Assembly: GCA_020073385.1 (NCBI GenBank)
Contig: JAIQFH010000013.1
Location: 62,001 to 126,000 of the forward strand
Direction: 5' to 3'
Length of the DNA: 64,000 nucleotides
From: Terriglobia bacterium
GTDB taxonomy: Bacteria; Acidobacteriota; Terriglobia; Terriglobales; Acidobacteriaceae
Of this stretch, positions 1-7,539 are shown piece by piece. Position 1 is the stretch's first letter; the number at the start of each line of letters is the position of its first letter. Made by a program: the position numbers and the translations under genes. The notes beneath the pieces are model-generated. The model made no database searches. It saw only the letters and a program-made list of their open reading frames with translations, and was not told where the DNA came from.

Positions 1-463
1 CCAGTGGCCGCATCAGTGAGCGAATGTCCGGCTTCGGAAGGGGCTTGCGTTCCGGATCAGCGTGGTCGATCCGCGCGTTCACCCACGAGCCTTCTTCCGC
101 AACTTGGGCAAACAACCGAAGCTGATGGCAGGTGCGCGCCGTCTCGCCTTGCAGCCGCGCTACGGGAAGCGCCGTCTCCTGCGCAGCCCTTTCGACAATG
201 TCACCCGTGATGGACTCAAGTCTGTCCGCAATTTTTCGCAGGAACGCACCGCGCTCCCGGCCCGATGTGCGGCTGTAGGTCTTGAATGCATCGGCCGCGA
301 GCTGTACGGCACCGTCGACTTCCTCGGCCGTAGCGGGAATGAACCCCGGCTGCAACTGCTGACCGGTGGTTGGGTCATGCGCATACAGAGGATTTCCCGA
401 ACCTGCACCCTCGCGAAAGCCAACCAGCGAGCGCCCTGATAGTTTTGCCATCTCACCCAACAT
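1..463 (-). CDS. 2-oxoglutarate-semialdehyde dehydrogenase, N-terminal part (cut by window edge)
   Basis: Aldehyde dehydrogenase that would oxidise 2-oxoglutarate semialdehyde to 2-oxoglutarate, the last step of hydroxyproline catabolism. Only the first ~154 residues are in the window; the reading frame stays open to base 1. I translated it by hand from the ATG at 463-461, preceded by AGGAAG. The protein starts MLGEMAKLSGRSLVGF, has the typical N-terminal segment DPTTGQQLQPGF, then helix ERAAQETALPVARLQGETAR, and ends in KPLPKPDIRSLMRPL, which is the hallmark of the ketoglutarate-semialdehyde/dioxovalerate dehydrogenase branch. The catalytic Cys and Glu lie outside the window. It is the last visible gene of the operon, 5 bp after the DapA-like gene, which supports the substrate assignment. 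Other aldehyde substrates cannot be excluded from the fragment. Confidence 0.85.
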   Translation of the reverse strand, partial: MLGEMAKLSGRSLVGFREGAGSGNPLYAHDPTTGQQLQPGFIPATAEEVDGAVQLAADAFKTYSRTSGRERGAFLRKIADRLESITGDIVERAAQETALPVARLQGETARTCHQLRLFAQVAEEGSWVNARIDHADPERKPLPKPDIRSLMRPL

Positions 464-468
464 AAGTT

Positions 469-1392
469 TCACTTCCTATTCGGTAAGGCATACGAAGCGA
501 CAGATTCCGGCCGCGCTCGTAATGCTTCACGGATGATTTTCTTCGCCTGCTCGAGTTCGCTCCCCACCAATTCCAATCGCGGCGGCCTCACACGGGTGGT
601 TCCCATCCCGACCTCGGCCTGCACTAGTTTGATGAGCTGCACGAACTTTGGCACCGTATCCATTCTCAACAGGGGCAGGAACCAGCGATACAATTCAAAC
701 GCTTTTCGATCTTCTCCCCGGATTCCATGGTTGAAAAGGTCCACTGACTCGCGCGGCAACGCATTCGCCAGGCCAGCAACCCATCCTGTCGCGCCCACGC
801 CGATCGCTTCCAGTACCGCGTCATCCACACCTACGGAAATCTCGACCCGGTTATCGACAAGCGCGCGAATCGCCGACACTCGCCTCGCGTCGGTACTCGA
901 TTCCTTGACCGCCCTGAAGTTCTCGAACTCTGACGCAAGTTCCTGGATGTGCTCCGGGAGAAAATCAGTTCCGTATGCGACCGGATTGTTGTACAGCATG
1001 CAGGAGAGCGGCGTAGCGCGGAACACCGACGCAACGTGAGCTTTCATCTCGCGCCAGTCACCGAGATACACATACGGCGGCAAAACCATCAGCCCGGAAC
1101 AGCCCAGGTCGCTCGCAGCGTTCGCCAGCGACACCGACTCAGAAGTCGTGAGAGACGAAATCGAGGCGACCAGGGTCCCGCCGCCATTCACTGCCTTTCC
1201 GAGCGTGCGGAGGATTTCAGTCTTTTCGTCGAACGACAGTGTCGCGCCCTCGCCCAGCGACCCCAAGGCAACTACGCCGGCGCACCCTTTCTCCAGCAGC
1301 CAGCGCGAATGTTCCGCAAGGAATCCATGATCGACGCTGAGATTCTGGTTGAAAGGAGTTGTGATTGCCGGCGTGACGCCTTTCCAGTTCAT
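469..1392 (-). CDS. DapA-family 1-pyrroline-4-hydroxy-2-carboxylate deaminase
   Basis: Class I aldolase-fold enzyme of 307 residues, the usual DapA length. Visible family features are the loop GSLGEGATLS (residues 44-53, where dihydrodipicolinate synthase has GTTGE), Tyr134 in MLYNNP, and the Schiff-base Lys163 in FRAVKESS. In hydroxyproline operons this family member deaminates and dehydrates 1-pyrroline-4-hydroxy-2-carboxylate to 2-oxoglutarate semialdehyde. The start overlaps the stop of the upstream FAD subunit by 4 bp, so translation is probably coupled. The semialdehyde dehydrogenase follows 5 bp downstream. True dihydrodipicolinate synthase is unlikely given the altered loop and the neighbours. 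Confidence 0.88.
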   Translation of the reverse strand: MNWKGVTPAITTPFNQNLSVDHGFLAEHSRWLLEKGCAGVVALGSLGEGATLSFDEKTEILRTLGKAVNGGGTLVASISSLTTSESVSLANAASDLGCSGLMVLPPYVYLGDWREMKAHVASVFRATPLSCMLYNNPVAYGTDFLPEHIQELASEFENFRAVKESSTDARRVSAIRALVDNRVEISVGVDDAVLEAIGVGATGWVAGLANALPRESVDLFNHGIRGEDRKAFELYRWFLPLLRMDTVPKFVQLIKLVQAEVGMGTTRVRPPRLELVGSELEQAKKIIREALRARPESVASYALPNRK

Positions 1393-2687
1393 TGAATTTC
1401 TCCTGTCACTTCTGGGATCGACTGCGGCTGCGCAGCCAAGAGTTCAACTCGCGCCGGGAAGAGCGGCGGGCGAACGGAATCCGGGTTCCATTTGAAGAGA
1501 AACTGCGTGGCTGGTCCGCAAATTCTTCCCTGGCAAGGCCCCATTCCGCAACGTGTGTGCAGCTTCGCGGAACGCCACGATGTGTGCTCGCGAAGCCGCG
1601 AGTAGGGAACGTCTTCGCATCGGCAAATCAGAGTGTCCGGCGACGGCAGGCTTCTCAGTTCCGAGCGCAGACAGAATGTTGCGTCCAGCAGGCGCGCAAA
1701 CCGGCGGAATCTCTCCCGCTTGGGAAACAGCGCTTGCGCTTCGGAGGTTCGGCCGGTCGCGGCCAGTCCGGCAATCTGTCCCTCAATCAGGGCCAAGTCG
1801 ACTCCGCCGATGCCTGTCGGTTCGCCTGCGCACAAGATTCCTTCCACCGTGGTCTGCTGAAGGTCGTTCACCTGTACGTAGCCGTTTCTGGTTCGACATC
1901 CCAGCAGGATCGCGAGCTCCGTGTTGGGAACAAGATGAAAGCCGCACGCCAGATAATCGCACTTGATAACTCCAGTGCGGCCGGCGTGCGAAACGGTCAC
2001 ACCTTCCAGGGCTTTCTCACCATGAGCTGCGATAATCCAACTGTTGGCCTCGAACGGGACGCCCGCGATGTCTCTCTTCAACTGAAGCCCCTGGGTGATC
2101 TTTCCAGGATGGCTCATGAGCGACATGCCGAACCGCGCCAGCCTCCTCCATGATGTCTGCTCACAGATCAGCGGTATCTCGGCGCCGTGCTGGCGCAGGT
2201 AAGCCGCGACCGCAAGCAGAAGAGGCCCGGTGCCCGCGACGACCACGCGCTTGCCCTGAGCCGGCAAACCCGACTTCACCAAAGCCTGCAATCCGCCTGC
2301 GCCCATCACGTTCGGCAGTGTCCAGCCTGGGAATGGCAGAAATCTTTCCCGCGCTCCTGTGGCCAACACCAGATTGCGATAACTCAACTCCCAAACATCA
2401 TCGAGTCCTTCCGCCATGATGACGCCGGCTTCGGGATGATGAAATACTCTTTTTCCGCACAGCACGATAACGCCGGCTTTTTTTAATCGCAGAAGCCAAC
2501 TTGAGGCGTCGGAAGAATGTGGTCCTTCCGATGGTCCGCCGCGCCAAATCTGGCCTCCAGGAACTACATTCTCGTCAACAACTCCGACGCGGACGCCGCT
2601 CTCCGCAGCGCGGACGGCGGCCGCAATACCAGCCGGCCCTCCGCCCACGACAAGAACGTCGAATTGTTCTCGTGAATAGTTATTCAT
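1389..2687 (-). CDS. D-hydroxyproline dehydrogenase, FAD/NAD(P)-type subunit with C-terminal Fe-S motif
   Basis: Pyridine-nucleotide-disulfide-type flavoprotein of 432 residues. The N-terminal FAD-binding Rossmann motif is VVGGGPAG at residues 13-20, and a second Rossmann motif AGTGPLLLAV lies near 151-160. The C-terminus carries a BFD-like cysteine cluster: C355-x-C357, then C380, C385 and C390. This architecture is that of the HcnB/LhpE-type large subunit of heterotrimeric amino-acid dehydrogenases. With the 83-residue ferredoxin-like subunit and the DAO-like subunit encoded directly upstream it should form the complex that oxidises cis-4-hydroxy-D-proline to 1-pyrroline-4-hydroxy-2-carboxylate. 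Electrons would pass through the Fe-S centres to the respiratory chain (inference). Both ends overlap neighbouring genes by a few bases. Confidence 0.88.
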   Translation of the reverse strand: MNNYSREQFDVLVVGGGPAGIAAAVRAAESGVRVGVVDENVVPGGQIWRGGPSEGPHSSDASSWLLRLKKAGVIVLCGKRVFHHPEAGVIMAEGLDDVWELSYRNLVLATGARERFLPFPGWTLPNVMGAGGLQALVKSGLPAQGKRVVVAGTGPLLLAVAAYLRQHGAEIPLICEQTSWRRLARFGMSLMSHPGKITQGLQLKRDIAGVPFEANSWIIAAHGEKALEGVTVSHAGRTGVIKCDYLACGFHLVPNTELAILLGCRTRNGYVQVNDLQQTTVEGILCAGEPTGIGGVDLALIEGQIAGLAATGRTSEAQALFPKRERFRRFARLLDATFCLRSELRSLPSPDTLICRCEDVPYSRLREHTSWRSAKLHTRCGMGPCQGRICGPATQFLFKWNPDSVRPPLFPARVELLAAQPQSIPEVTGEIQ

Positions 2688-2931
2688 CGGTCTTTACTTC
2701 CATGTCCGGCTCACACAAGAGCTGGCAGGTTCTGGAATGTGGTATTCCATTGACCACGGCGCGGCACTCGAAGCAAATCCCCATCCCGCACAACGGACCC
2801 CGCGGTTCCCCCATCACCGAGTTGCGGCAAGGCTGTCCAGCGATCACCATCGCCACCGCAACGGTTGCGCCTGCCGACACCGAGACTAACGCTCCGTTCA
2901 CCCGCACTGTGAACTCGCTAGGCATGGGCAT
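2680..2931 (-). CDS. D-hydroxyproline dehydrogenase, small [2Fe-2S] subunit
   Basis: An 83-residue ferredoxin-like protein of the Fer2_4/HcnA type. The four ligands are visible as C48-x4-C53-x2-C56-x12-C69, in the segment PLCGMGICFECRAVVNG followed by HSRTC; an extra C35 precedes them. It overlaps the downstream FAD subunit by 8 bp and the upstream DAO-like subunit by 14 bp, which argues for stoichiometric translation of one complex. Its role is electron transfer between the flavin sites of the dehydrogenase. The assignment to hydroxyproline rather than glycine/cyanide metabolism rests on the operon, not on this sequence alone. Confidence 0.87.
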   Translation of the reverse strand: MPMPSEFTVRVNGALVSVSAGATVAVAMVIAGQPCRNSVMGEPRGPLCGMGICFECRAVVNGIPHSRTCQLLCEPDMEVKTDE

Positions 2932-4048
2932 ATTCCTTTGCCGTCCGCGAAGGCAGATAAGGTTCGACGGCGATCTCCGGCTTCGAGCCCGTCACCTGAT
3001 CCACCAGAAGCTTCGCGGTTCCAAGCGATGTCGTAATTCCCAGACCTTCGTGTCCGGTGGCAAGAAACACGGATTTGTATCCTGGACACGGCCCGATCAG
3101 TGGCAATTTGTCAGGGGTCGCCGCCCGGAATCCCGTCCACACGCGCACAGCCGACATGGACCCGAGTGCCGGCATATATTCCTGCGCACGCCGCACCATG
3201 CGCGCGAGCATGACTTGATCGACCTCCTTGTGCTCAGCTCCGTATTGCCGTGAGGAGCCGATCAGAATCTGCCCGGTCCGGCGGGGCTGAACATTGAAAG
3301 CCACCGAGTCACGAGATACCGAGTGCGCGCTTTTCAGATAGCCGAGTTCGACTAGCTGATGACGAAGGAATCCCGGATAACGGTCCGTAATGACGAGATG
3401 CCCCTTGCGCTTCTTAACGTCAATGCCCGCAGTGAGCTCTGCGGCGTTTGCTCCCGCGGCATTCACGATGATGCCACCCGCGACTTCCTGACCATCACTG
3501 AGCCGAACACTGCCTTCTGAGATCTGCACCACGGAAGCACCGAGCCTGAGCTTGGCCCCGCGCTGTTGCGCGCGGGTGATGAGGAAACGCGCTGCGCAAG
3601 GTGGATATAAAACCGCATCTCCGGGAACCAGCAAACCACCCGCCAAACCATCGCGCAGATTCGGCTCAGCCTCCTTCAGATGGCAGACATCCATCACTTC
3701 CACGGCGACTCCTCGCTTCTGGTAGTACTCCCGTTTGCGGTGCACCTCGGCCATCTCTTCTTCATCTGCTCCTACCCAGATCGTTCCCGATTGTTCGTAT
3801 TCGACATCTTCGGGCAGGTCCGGCCGCAGTTCGTGCCAAAGCCGCTGAGAATAATTTGTGAGCGCAAACTGAGCATCGGAGTCATCCATCACAACGATGT
3901 GCCCCATGCCGGCAGCGGTAGCTCCGCTTCCCACCACATCTCGATCGACAACCACAACTCGCAACCCACGTGTGGCGAAGACATCCGCGCACGCCGCTCC
4001 AACAATCCCGGCGCCGACAATCACAACGTCGTAAGTTTCTTTGCTCAT
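2918..4048 (-). CDS. D-hydroxyproline dehydrogenase, DAO-type FAD subunit
   Basis: FAD-dependent amino-acid oxidase-type protein of 376 residues. The N-terminal dinucleotide motif is VVIVGAGIVGAACADVFA (about residues 8-25), and the C-terminal segment RVWTGFRAATPDKLPLIGP plus ATGHEGLGITTSLGTAKLL is the standard DAO signature that closes the FAD site. It corresponds to HcnC/LhpB-type catalytic subunits that oxidise a D-configured or cyclic amino acid. The upstream epimerase would supply cis-4-hydroxy-D-proline. Only 4 bp separate it from the epimerase gene. No signal peptide, so it acts in the cytoplasm or on the inner face of the membrane. Confidence 0.88.
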   Translation of the reverse strand: MSKETYDVVIVGAGIVGAACADVFATRGLRVVVVDRDVVGSGATAAGMGHIVVMDDSDAQFALTNYSQRLWHELRPDLPEDVEYEQSGTIWVGADEEEMAEVHRKREYYQKRGVAVEVMDVCHLKEAEPNLRDGLAGGLLVPGDAVLYPPCAARFLITRAQQRGAKLRLGASVVQISEGSVRLSDGQEVAGGIIVNAAGANAAELTAGIDVKKRKGHLVITDRYPGFLRHQLVELGYLKSAHSVSRDSVAFNVQPRRTGQILIGSSRQYGAEHKEVDQVMLARMVRRAQEYMPALGSMSAVRVWTGFRAATPDKLPLIGPCPGYKSVFLATGHEGLGITTSLGTAKLLVDQVTGSKPEIAVEPYLPSRTAKEYAHA

Positions 4049-4052
4049 GCCA

Positions 4053-5009
4053 TCAGACGCGGATGCCCATGCACAGAGGATCCTGCGGATTCAGAATCAG
4101 TTCCGCCTCTGCATTCACAAAAGCCGATCCCGTAATGCTCGGATAGATCTTGTTGTCTTTCACTCGAACCGTGCCTTCAAAAACGCTGCCCACAATGCTT
4201 TCCTGCTTCCAGACTTGGCCTTCCTTGATCTTTCCGTCAGCGTACAAGCAAGCCAATTTTGCGCTGGTGCCCGTTCCACAAGGCGAGCGATCGTAAGCTT
4301 TGCCGGGACAGAGCACGAAATTCTTGCTATCGACTCCCGGGATCTGCGATGGTGCAAAGAGCTCCACGTGATCGATTTCTTTTCGATGATCGCCGCTGAT
4401 TCCGCTTTCTCGCAGCGCAGTTCTTATCGCCCACGTAAATGTCGTCAGTTCATCGACATTCTTTAGGGTCAGACTCAGGTCGTGCTTACGCACCAAAAAG
4501 AACCAGTTGCCTCCCCACGCCACATCGCCCCGCACTTCGCCATAGCCCGGCACTTTCACCGCTACATTGGCAGCACTTCGGTAGCTGGCGACATTGTTCA
4601 CCGTGACTTTGCCGTTCTCGTGCAACACCGCTGATACCACGCCGACGGGTGTCTCGATCCGGTGCTCGCCCGGCGTGATGCGGTTCATATACGCCAGCGT
4701 CGCGACCAAGCCGATGGTTCCGTGACCACACATTCCGAGATAACCCACATTGTTAAAGAAGATGATACCGGCAGCACAGGTCGCGTCGACAGGTTCGCAA
4801 AGCAATGCGCCGACCACCACGTCAGATCCTCTCGGCTCGTTCACCACCGCTGAGCGGAAACTATCGTGGTGCTGACGGAACTCGTTCAATCTGTCGGCCA
4901 ACTCACCTCTGCCCAGGTCAGGGCCACCGCTCACGACCAGTCGCGTCGGCTCGCCCCCAGTGTGGGAGTCGATAACCTTAACCCGTTGCCATCCGTTGGC
5001 TGCCATCAC
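4053..5009 (-). CDS. 4-hydroxyproline 2-epimerase (proline racemase family)
   Basis: Cofactor-independent epimerase of 318 residues. Both catalytic cysteines are present: Cys94 in GMCGHGTIG and Cys244 in DRSPCGTGTSA. Two cysteines separate true racemases/epimerases from the trans-3-hydroxyproline dehydratases, which have Ser or Thr at the first site. The reaction is trans-4-hydroxy-L-proline to cis-4-hydroxy-D-proline. It is the first gene of the minus-strand operon, directly downstream of a TTGACG-N17-TAAGAT promoter. The start could also be Met2. Proline racemase activity cannot be excluded by motif alone, but the dehydrogenase, deaminase and semialdehyde dehydrogenase that follow make hydroxyproline the likely substrate. 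Confidence 0.92.
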   Translation of the reverse strand: MMAANGWQRVKVIDSHTGGEPTRLVVSGGPDLGRGELADRLNEFRQHHDSFRSAVVNEPRGSDVVVGALLCEPVDATCAAGIIFFNNVGYLGMCGHGTIGLVATLAYMNRITPGEHRIETPVGVVSAVLHENGKVTVNNVASYRSAANVAVKVPGYGEVRGDVAWGGNWFFLVRKHDLSLTLKNVDELTTFTWAIRTALRESGISGDHRKEIDHVELFAPSQIPGVDSKNFVLCPGKAYDRSPCGTGTSAKLACLYADGKIKEGQVWKQESIVGSVFEGTVRVKDNKIYPSITGSAFVNAEAELILNPQDPLCMGIRV

Positions 5010-5072
5010 TTTTCTGTTTGCTCGCCTGGGGATAACACATTTTGGTGTTAACCCCGTCTATCCGGCAAAATC

Positions 5073-5101
5073 ATCTTATGGATACAATATGCAACCGTCA
5101 A
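5073..5101 (-). promoter_or_regulatory. Promoter of the hydroxyproline operon
   Basis: Read on the minus strand, TTGACG (5101-5096) and TAAGAT (5078-5073) are separated by exactly 17 bp, a good sigma-70 match, ending about 64 bp upstream of the epimerase start. The spacer contains TTGCATA (5094-5088), which recurs in the upstream region of the divergent GntR gene. Confidence 0.6.
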
Positions 5102-5211
5102 TCTTGGCCCATTCCTCTTCGTCCCACCCAAGAAGAAAGGATACTCCAAGCTAATGAAAATAATACATTTCCTCGAGCAGCATTCATAATCGTTGAGTCA
5201 CCTTTTGCATA
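5088..5211. promoter_or_regulatory. Putative GntR operator pair (TTGCATA repeats)
   Basis: The heptamer TTGCATA occurs once on the minus strand (5094-5088, inside the operon promoter spacer) and once on the plus strand (5205-5211, 11 bp before TATACT at 5222-5227, a possible -10 of the GntR gene). Mirror-image placement in a divergent intergenic region is what an autoregulated repressor would use. This is a pattern argument only. Confidence 0.35.
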
Positions 5212-5255
5212 CATTCTGCGGTATACTTCCACCCAGGAGCTTGAGGTCGGCGAAC

Positions 5256-5984
5256 ATGGACTTGGAGAGCGCATCGTATTCCGGCATCCCGCGCCAGTCG
5301 CTGCCTTCCGCCGTAGCCGACAAGCTGCGCGATCAGATCATCCGAGGCGAAATTCCTGAAGGAGCTCAACTCCGTCAGGACGCCATCGCGACGCAGTACG
5401 GAGTCAGTCGCATTCCGGTCCGCGAGGCCTTGCGCCAGTTGGATGCCGAAGGTCTGATTGCAATCGTTCCCAATCGCGGCGCGATCGTTCCGGCGCTCTC
5501 GCCGGATGACATTGGAGAACTGTTTTCCATTCGTGCCCTGCTCGAGCCGGAAGTCCTGAAGTTGTCGATACCTCATCTTACCGAAGAGGACTTCCATGAA
5601 GCCGACAATGTGCTGCGTAAGTACGTGAGCGAACTGCGCAAGCAGGAGCACGTTTCCGCCTGGGGCCGACTGAATTGGCAATTTCATTCCATCCTCTATT
5701 CGCGGGCGAACCAGCCCCGCTTTATGGCCGTCATACGCAACGTCAACAACAGCGGAGAACGCTATACCCGCCTGCAGCTTTACCTGACGCACGGCGTGAA
5801 ACGGGCGAACGAAGAGCATCACCAGATTCTCGAACTGTGCCGCCAACGCAACGTTGTCGCTGCCTGCGACTTGCTTCGAGAACACATCCGTCATGCCGGT
5901 CACTCGCTCAAAGAAGTGCTCGAACAGAAACGAGCTGAAGCACAACACGAGTTGGAGCCTGCAGGCCGGCGCTCGAAATCGTGA
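5256..5984 (+). CDS. GntR-family (FCD domain) regulator of hydroxyproline catabolism
   Basis: FadR-subfamily regulator of 242 residues from the ATG at 5256, which has GAGG about 9 bp upstream; the frame is open further upstream (to a possible start at 5193) but that segment has no similarity to the family. The winged helix is clear: SAVADKLRDQIIRGEIPEG, then LRQDAIATQYGVSRIPVREAL, LDAEGLI and PNRGAIV. The C-terminal half is an all-helical FCD ligand-binding domain with His residues typical of metal binding (NWQFHSILYSRA, HHQILEL, LLREHIRHAGHSL). It is transcribed divergently from the hydroxyproline operon and probably represses it, with hydroxyproline or a pathway intermediate as inducer (inference; GntR-type control of such operons is known in Sinorhizobium). 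Confidence 0.88.
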   Translation: MDLESASYSGIPRQSLPSAVADKLRDQIIRGEIPEGAQLRQDAIATQYGVSRIPVREALRQLDAEGLIAIVPNRGAIVPALSPDDIGELFSIRALLEPEVLKLSIPHLTEEDFHEADNVLRKYVSELRKQEHVSAWGRLNWQFHSILYSRANQPRFMAVIRNVNNSGERYTRLQLYLTHGVKRANEEHHQILELCRQRNVVAACDLLREHIRHAGHSLKEVLEQKRAEAQHELEPAGRRSKS

Positions 5985-6011
5985 ACATCCATCAGCCTCC
6001 CGATTCGCGCT

Positions 6012-6505
6012 CTAGCTGATCTGCCCCACAACTTCAAACTGCTTTTTGCCTTTCGTTCCGATCATCACAGTATCTCCGTGCACTCCTCCCAGAGAGACCG
6101 GTTCACCATTCACAGTTATGCGCTCAAGAGCCATCCTCGCCGGAAGACGAAGCTTGAAGTGTAGTTCCTTTGGAGCCGTAGCTCCTATCAACTCAATGTG
6201 CCCGACTACGGATTTGTCTTGCTGCTTCGTGATGAGACTGAAGCTCACCCGCCCCCAGCGCGTCGGAGCCTGTTGAATCTCAATCGGCTTCCCGGACGCG
6301 ACCCATTCTCGCGGAACACCCTTCGCCAAATAGAGGATCTTCTCGTCTGAACCTTCCAGCACCAGCATCCACCGAACCAAGAGTGGAATGGTCTGCTGCG
6401 CCGGAACACACGGGGAATATTCCTTCCGATCGGCGTGAGACAAGGCGACGGCAAGGCGCGTGTGATCGAACGCCGGATCTTTAGTGTTCCGCTCCGAGTC
6501 GACGA
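6012..6505 (-). pseudogene. C-terminal remnant of a glycoside-hydrolase-like protein
   Basis: The last ~165 codons of an open frame read like the C-terminal beta-sandwich end of an acidobacterial six-hairpin glycosidase-type protein: RWMLVLEGSDEKILYLAKG, VPREWVASGKPIEIQQAP, then WGRVSFSLITKQQDKSVVG, RITVNGEPVSLGG and TVMIGTKGKKQFEVVG. There is no catalytic domain upstream. Instead the frame runs directly into TonB-receptor sequence at about 6505, so this is a truncated gene joined to another remnant. I base the family on remembered resemblance and cannot name the enzyme precisely. Confidence 0.55.
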
Positions 6506-6909
6506 GAATGAATACCGTGCCCACTGTCCAGCCACCCACGATCCTGTCGACGACCCCTCCTTTACTCGCAAACATCTTTCCTTTTGCCAAAGGGAAGATC
6601 ATAGGTGCCGTTGATGTTGAGCGAGTGGCGAATGTCAAAGAGCGACGGCCATACCCCAAGCGCACATTGTGGAGAGTGAAGGTGTAGGTCTGCCCCCTGC
6701 CAGTTATTGGGAGTGGTGAGACCGAGCGTGTGGCTCCATGTGTAGTTAGCATCGAACTGCGGGCCGTGCCACTGCCGCTGCCGGAAATCCACCTGAAGTC
6801 CGTTGTAGTTCGAGTCGCCTTCCGCAACCAGGTACAGCGCGCGTTTCCGGAAGCAAGCGGGTTCGCCTGAAGGAACTTGATCGGCAAGCCGGTTCTTGCT
6901 CCGCTGCAT
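6506..6909 (-). pseudogene. Remnant of an Oar-like TonB-dependent receptor, frameshifted
   Basis: Two reading frames on the minus strand together give an Oar-type outer-membrane receptor segment. One frame has DSNYNGLQVDFRQRQWHG, QFDANYTWSHTLG, LFDIRHSLNINGTYDLPFGK; it stops soon after. The other frame continues with KGKMFASKGGVVDRIVGGWTVGTVF. The switch is near 6595, consistent with one indel. Compare the intact homologue at 40109-43993, which has SSVYHGFTTNLRKR, ASYTWSHSIDD and LFDQRHRFVFSAVYQTG. Only a barrel fragment survives, with no plug domain and no C-terminal strand, so it is not functional. Confidence 0.7.
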
Positions 6910-7175
6910 GCGACGCCTTCAGCGCTAGCTCGGCGTTTGCGCGGAGTATATCCTCACGCCTCATCGATCGCCAACTGGGACGCCGTAATCGCTTGCTCAG
7001 GAGAGTTCAGCAGCGACTCCGGAGTTCAATCGCACTAGCCTTGCGGTCGGCAAAAAGGGCTGACGCGAGAATTGACAGTTGCCCCACGATCAGATTGAAT
7101 GAAGTGTGCGTCTGTCCTTGGCTGTGAGCTTGGGTTCAGCCGCTTCACTTCAATTCAGGAATCCAGGAGCACCGC
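6910..7175. other. Intergenic region after the pseudogene remnants
   Basis: No convincing gene. The segment next to 6909 may still derive from the decayed receptor. The last bases carry the ribosome-binding site of the small gene at 7176 (AGGAG at 7165-7169). Confidence 0.4.
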
Positions 7176-7349
7176 ATGTCTGCACCCAGTCGCCGGCCAG
7201 AGATTCGCCGGCGTCGTACCCGCAAAGAAAAGATTGTTCAATTGCGCAAGCGTCTCGCCGCTGCTAAAACCGATGCCGACCGCACCCACATCACCGCCAA
7301 GTTGCACAAACTCTCGATCATGTCCCCCGGCCAACCGCTGCTGAAGTAG
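7176..7349 (+). CDS. Small basic protein, 57 residues (DUF6800-like)
   Basis: Found by hand. The ATG at 7176 has AGGAG 6 bp upstream and opens a 57-codon frame ending at TAG 7347-7349. The protein is very basic and probably helical: MSAPSRRPEIRRRRTRKEKI, then VQLRKRLAAAKTDADRTHIT and AKLHKLSIMSPGQPLLK. The pattern RRxxRxxKxxxLRKRxAxAxxxADR is that of small conserved bacterial proteins I associate with DUF6800; function unknown. The charge suggests nucleic-acid or ribosome binding (inference). The longer frames on either strand over this region are shadows. It stands alone between the pseudogene remnants and a repeat. Confidence 0.8.
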   Translation: MSAPSRRPEIRRRRTRKEKIVQLRKRLAAAKTDADRTHITAKLHKLSIMSPGQPLLK

Positions 7350-7403
7350 CGCCGGCATTCCCCAGCCTACAAGATGCGGCCACCGAGAAGGACGAACTCG
7401 TGT

Positions 7404-7478
7404 GGGTGCCCCATCCTTGTCGCGTTTTGTTGCGATAGAGCCTGCCCTGAGCGAAGTCGAAGGGATGGGGACTTTGAC
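7404..7478. repeat. Palindromic repeat, family R1b, with nested 20-bp element
   Basis: Begins GGGTGCCCCATCCTTGTC and ends GATGGGGACTTTGAC, with the loop CGTTTTGT. Related copies are at 22661, 31786 and 32917. Unlike the simple copy at 22661 it carries CCCTGAGCGAAGTCGAAGGG (7445-7464) inserted in the right arm. Confidence 0.85.
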
Positions 7479-7539
7479 TTTCTAACTGAGCGACTTCTGA
7501 TGATAGGTGGTTGCGGCTGGCTCCGGCGTAGCTGACTCT

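Noticed and set aside
5184-5948. 254-residue open frame opposite the GntR regulator
   Set aside because: Shadow of a gene with a clear winged helix and FCD domain.
7155-7358. 67-residue minus-strand frame over the small basic protein
   Set aside because: No ribosome-binding site; the plus-strand frame at 7176 has one and a plausible basic protein.
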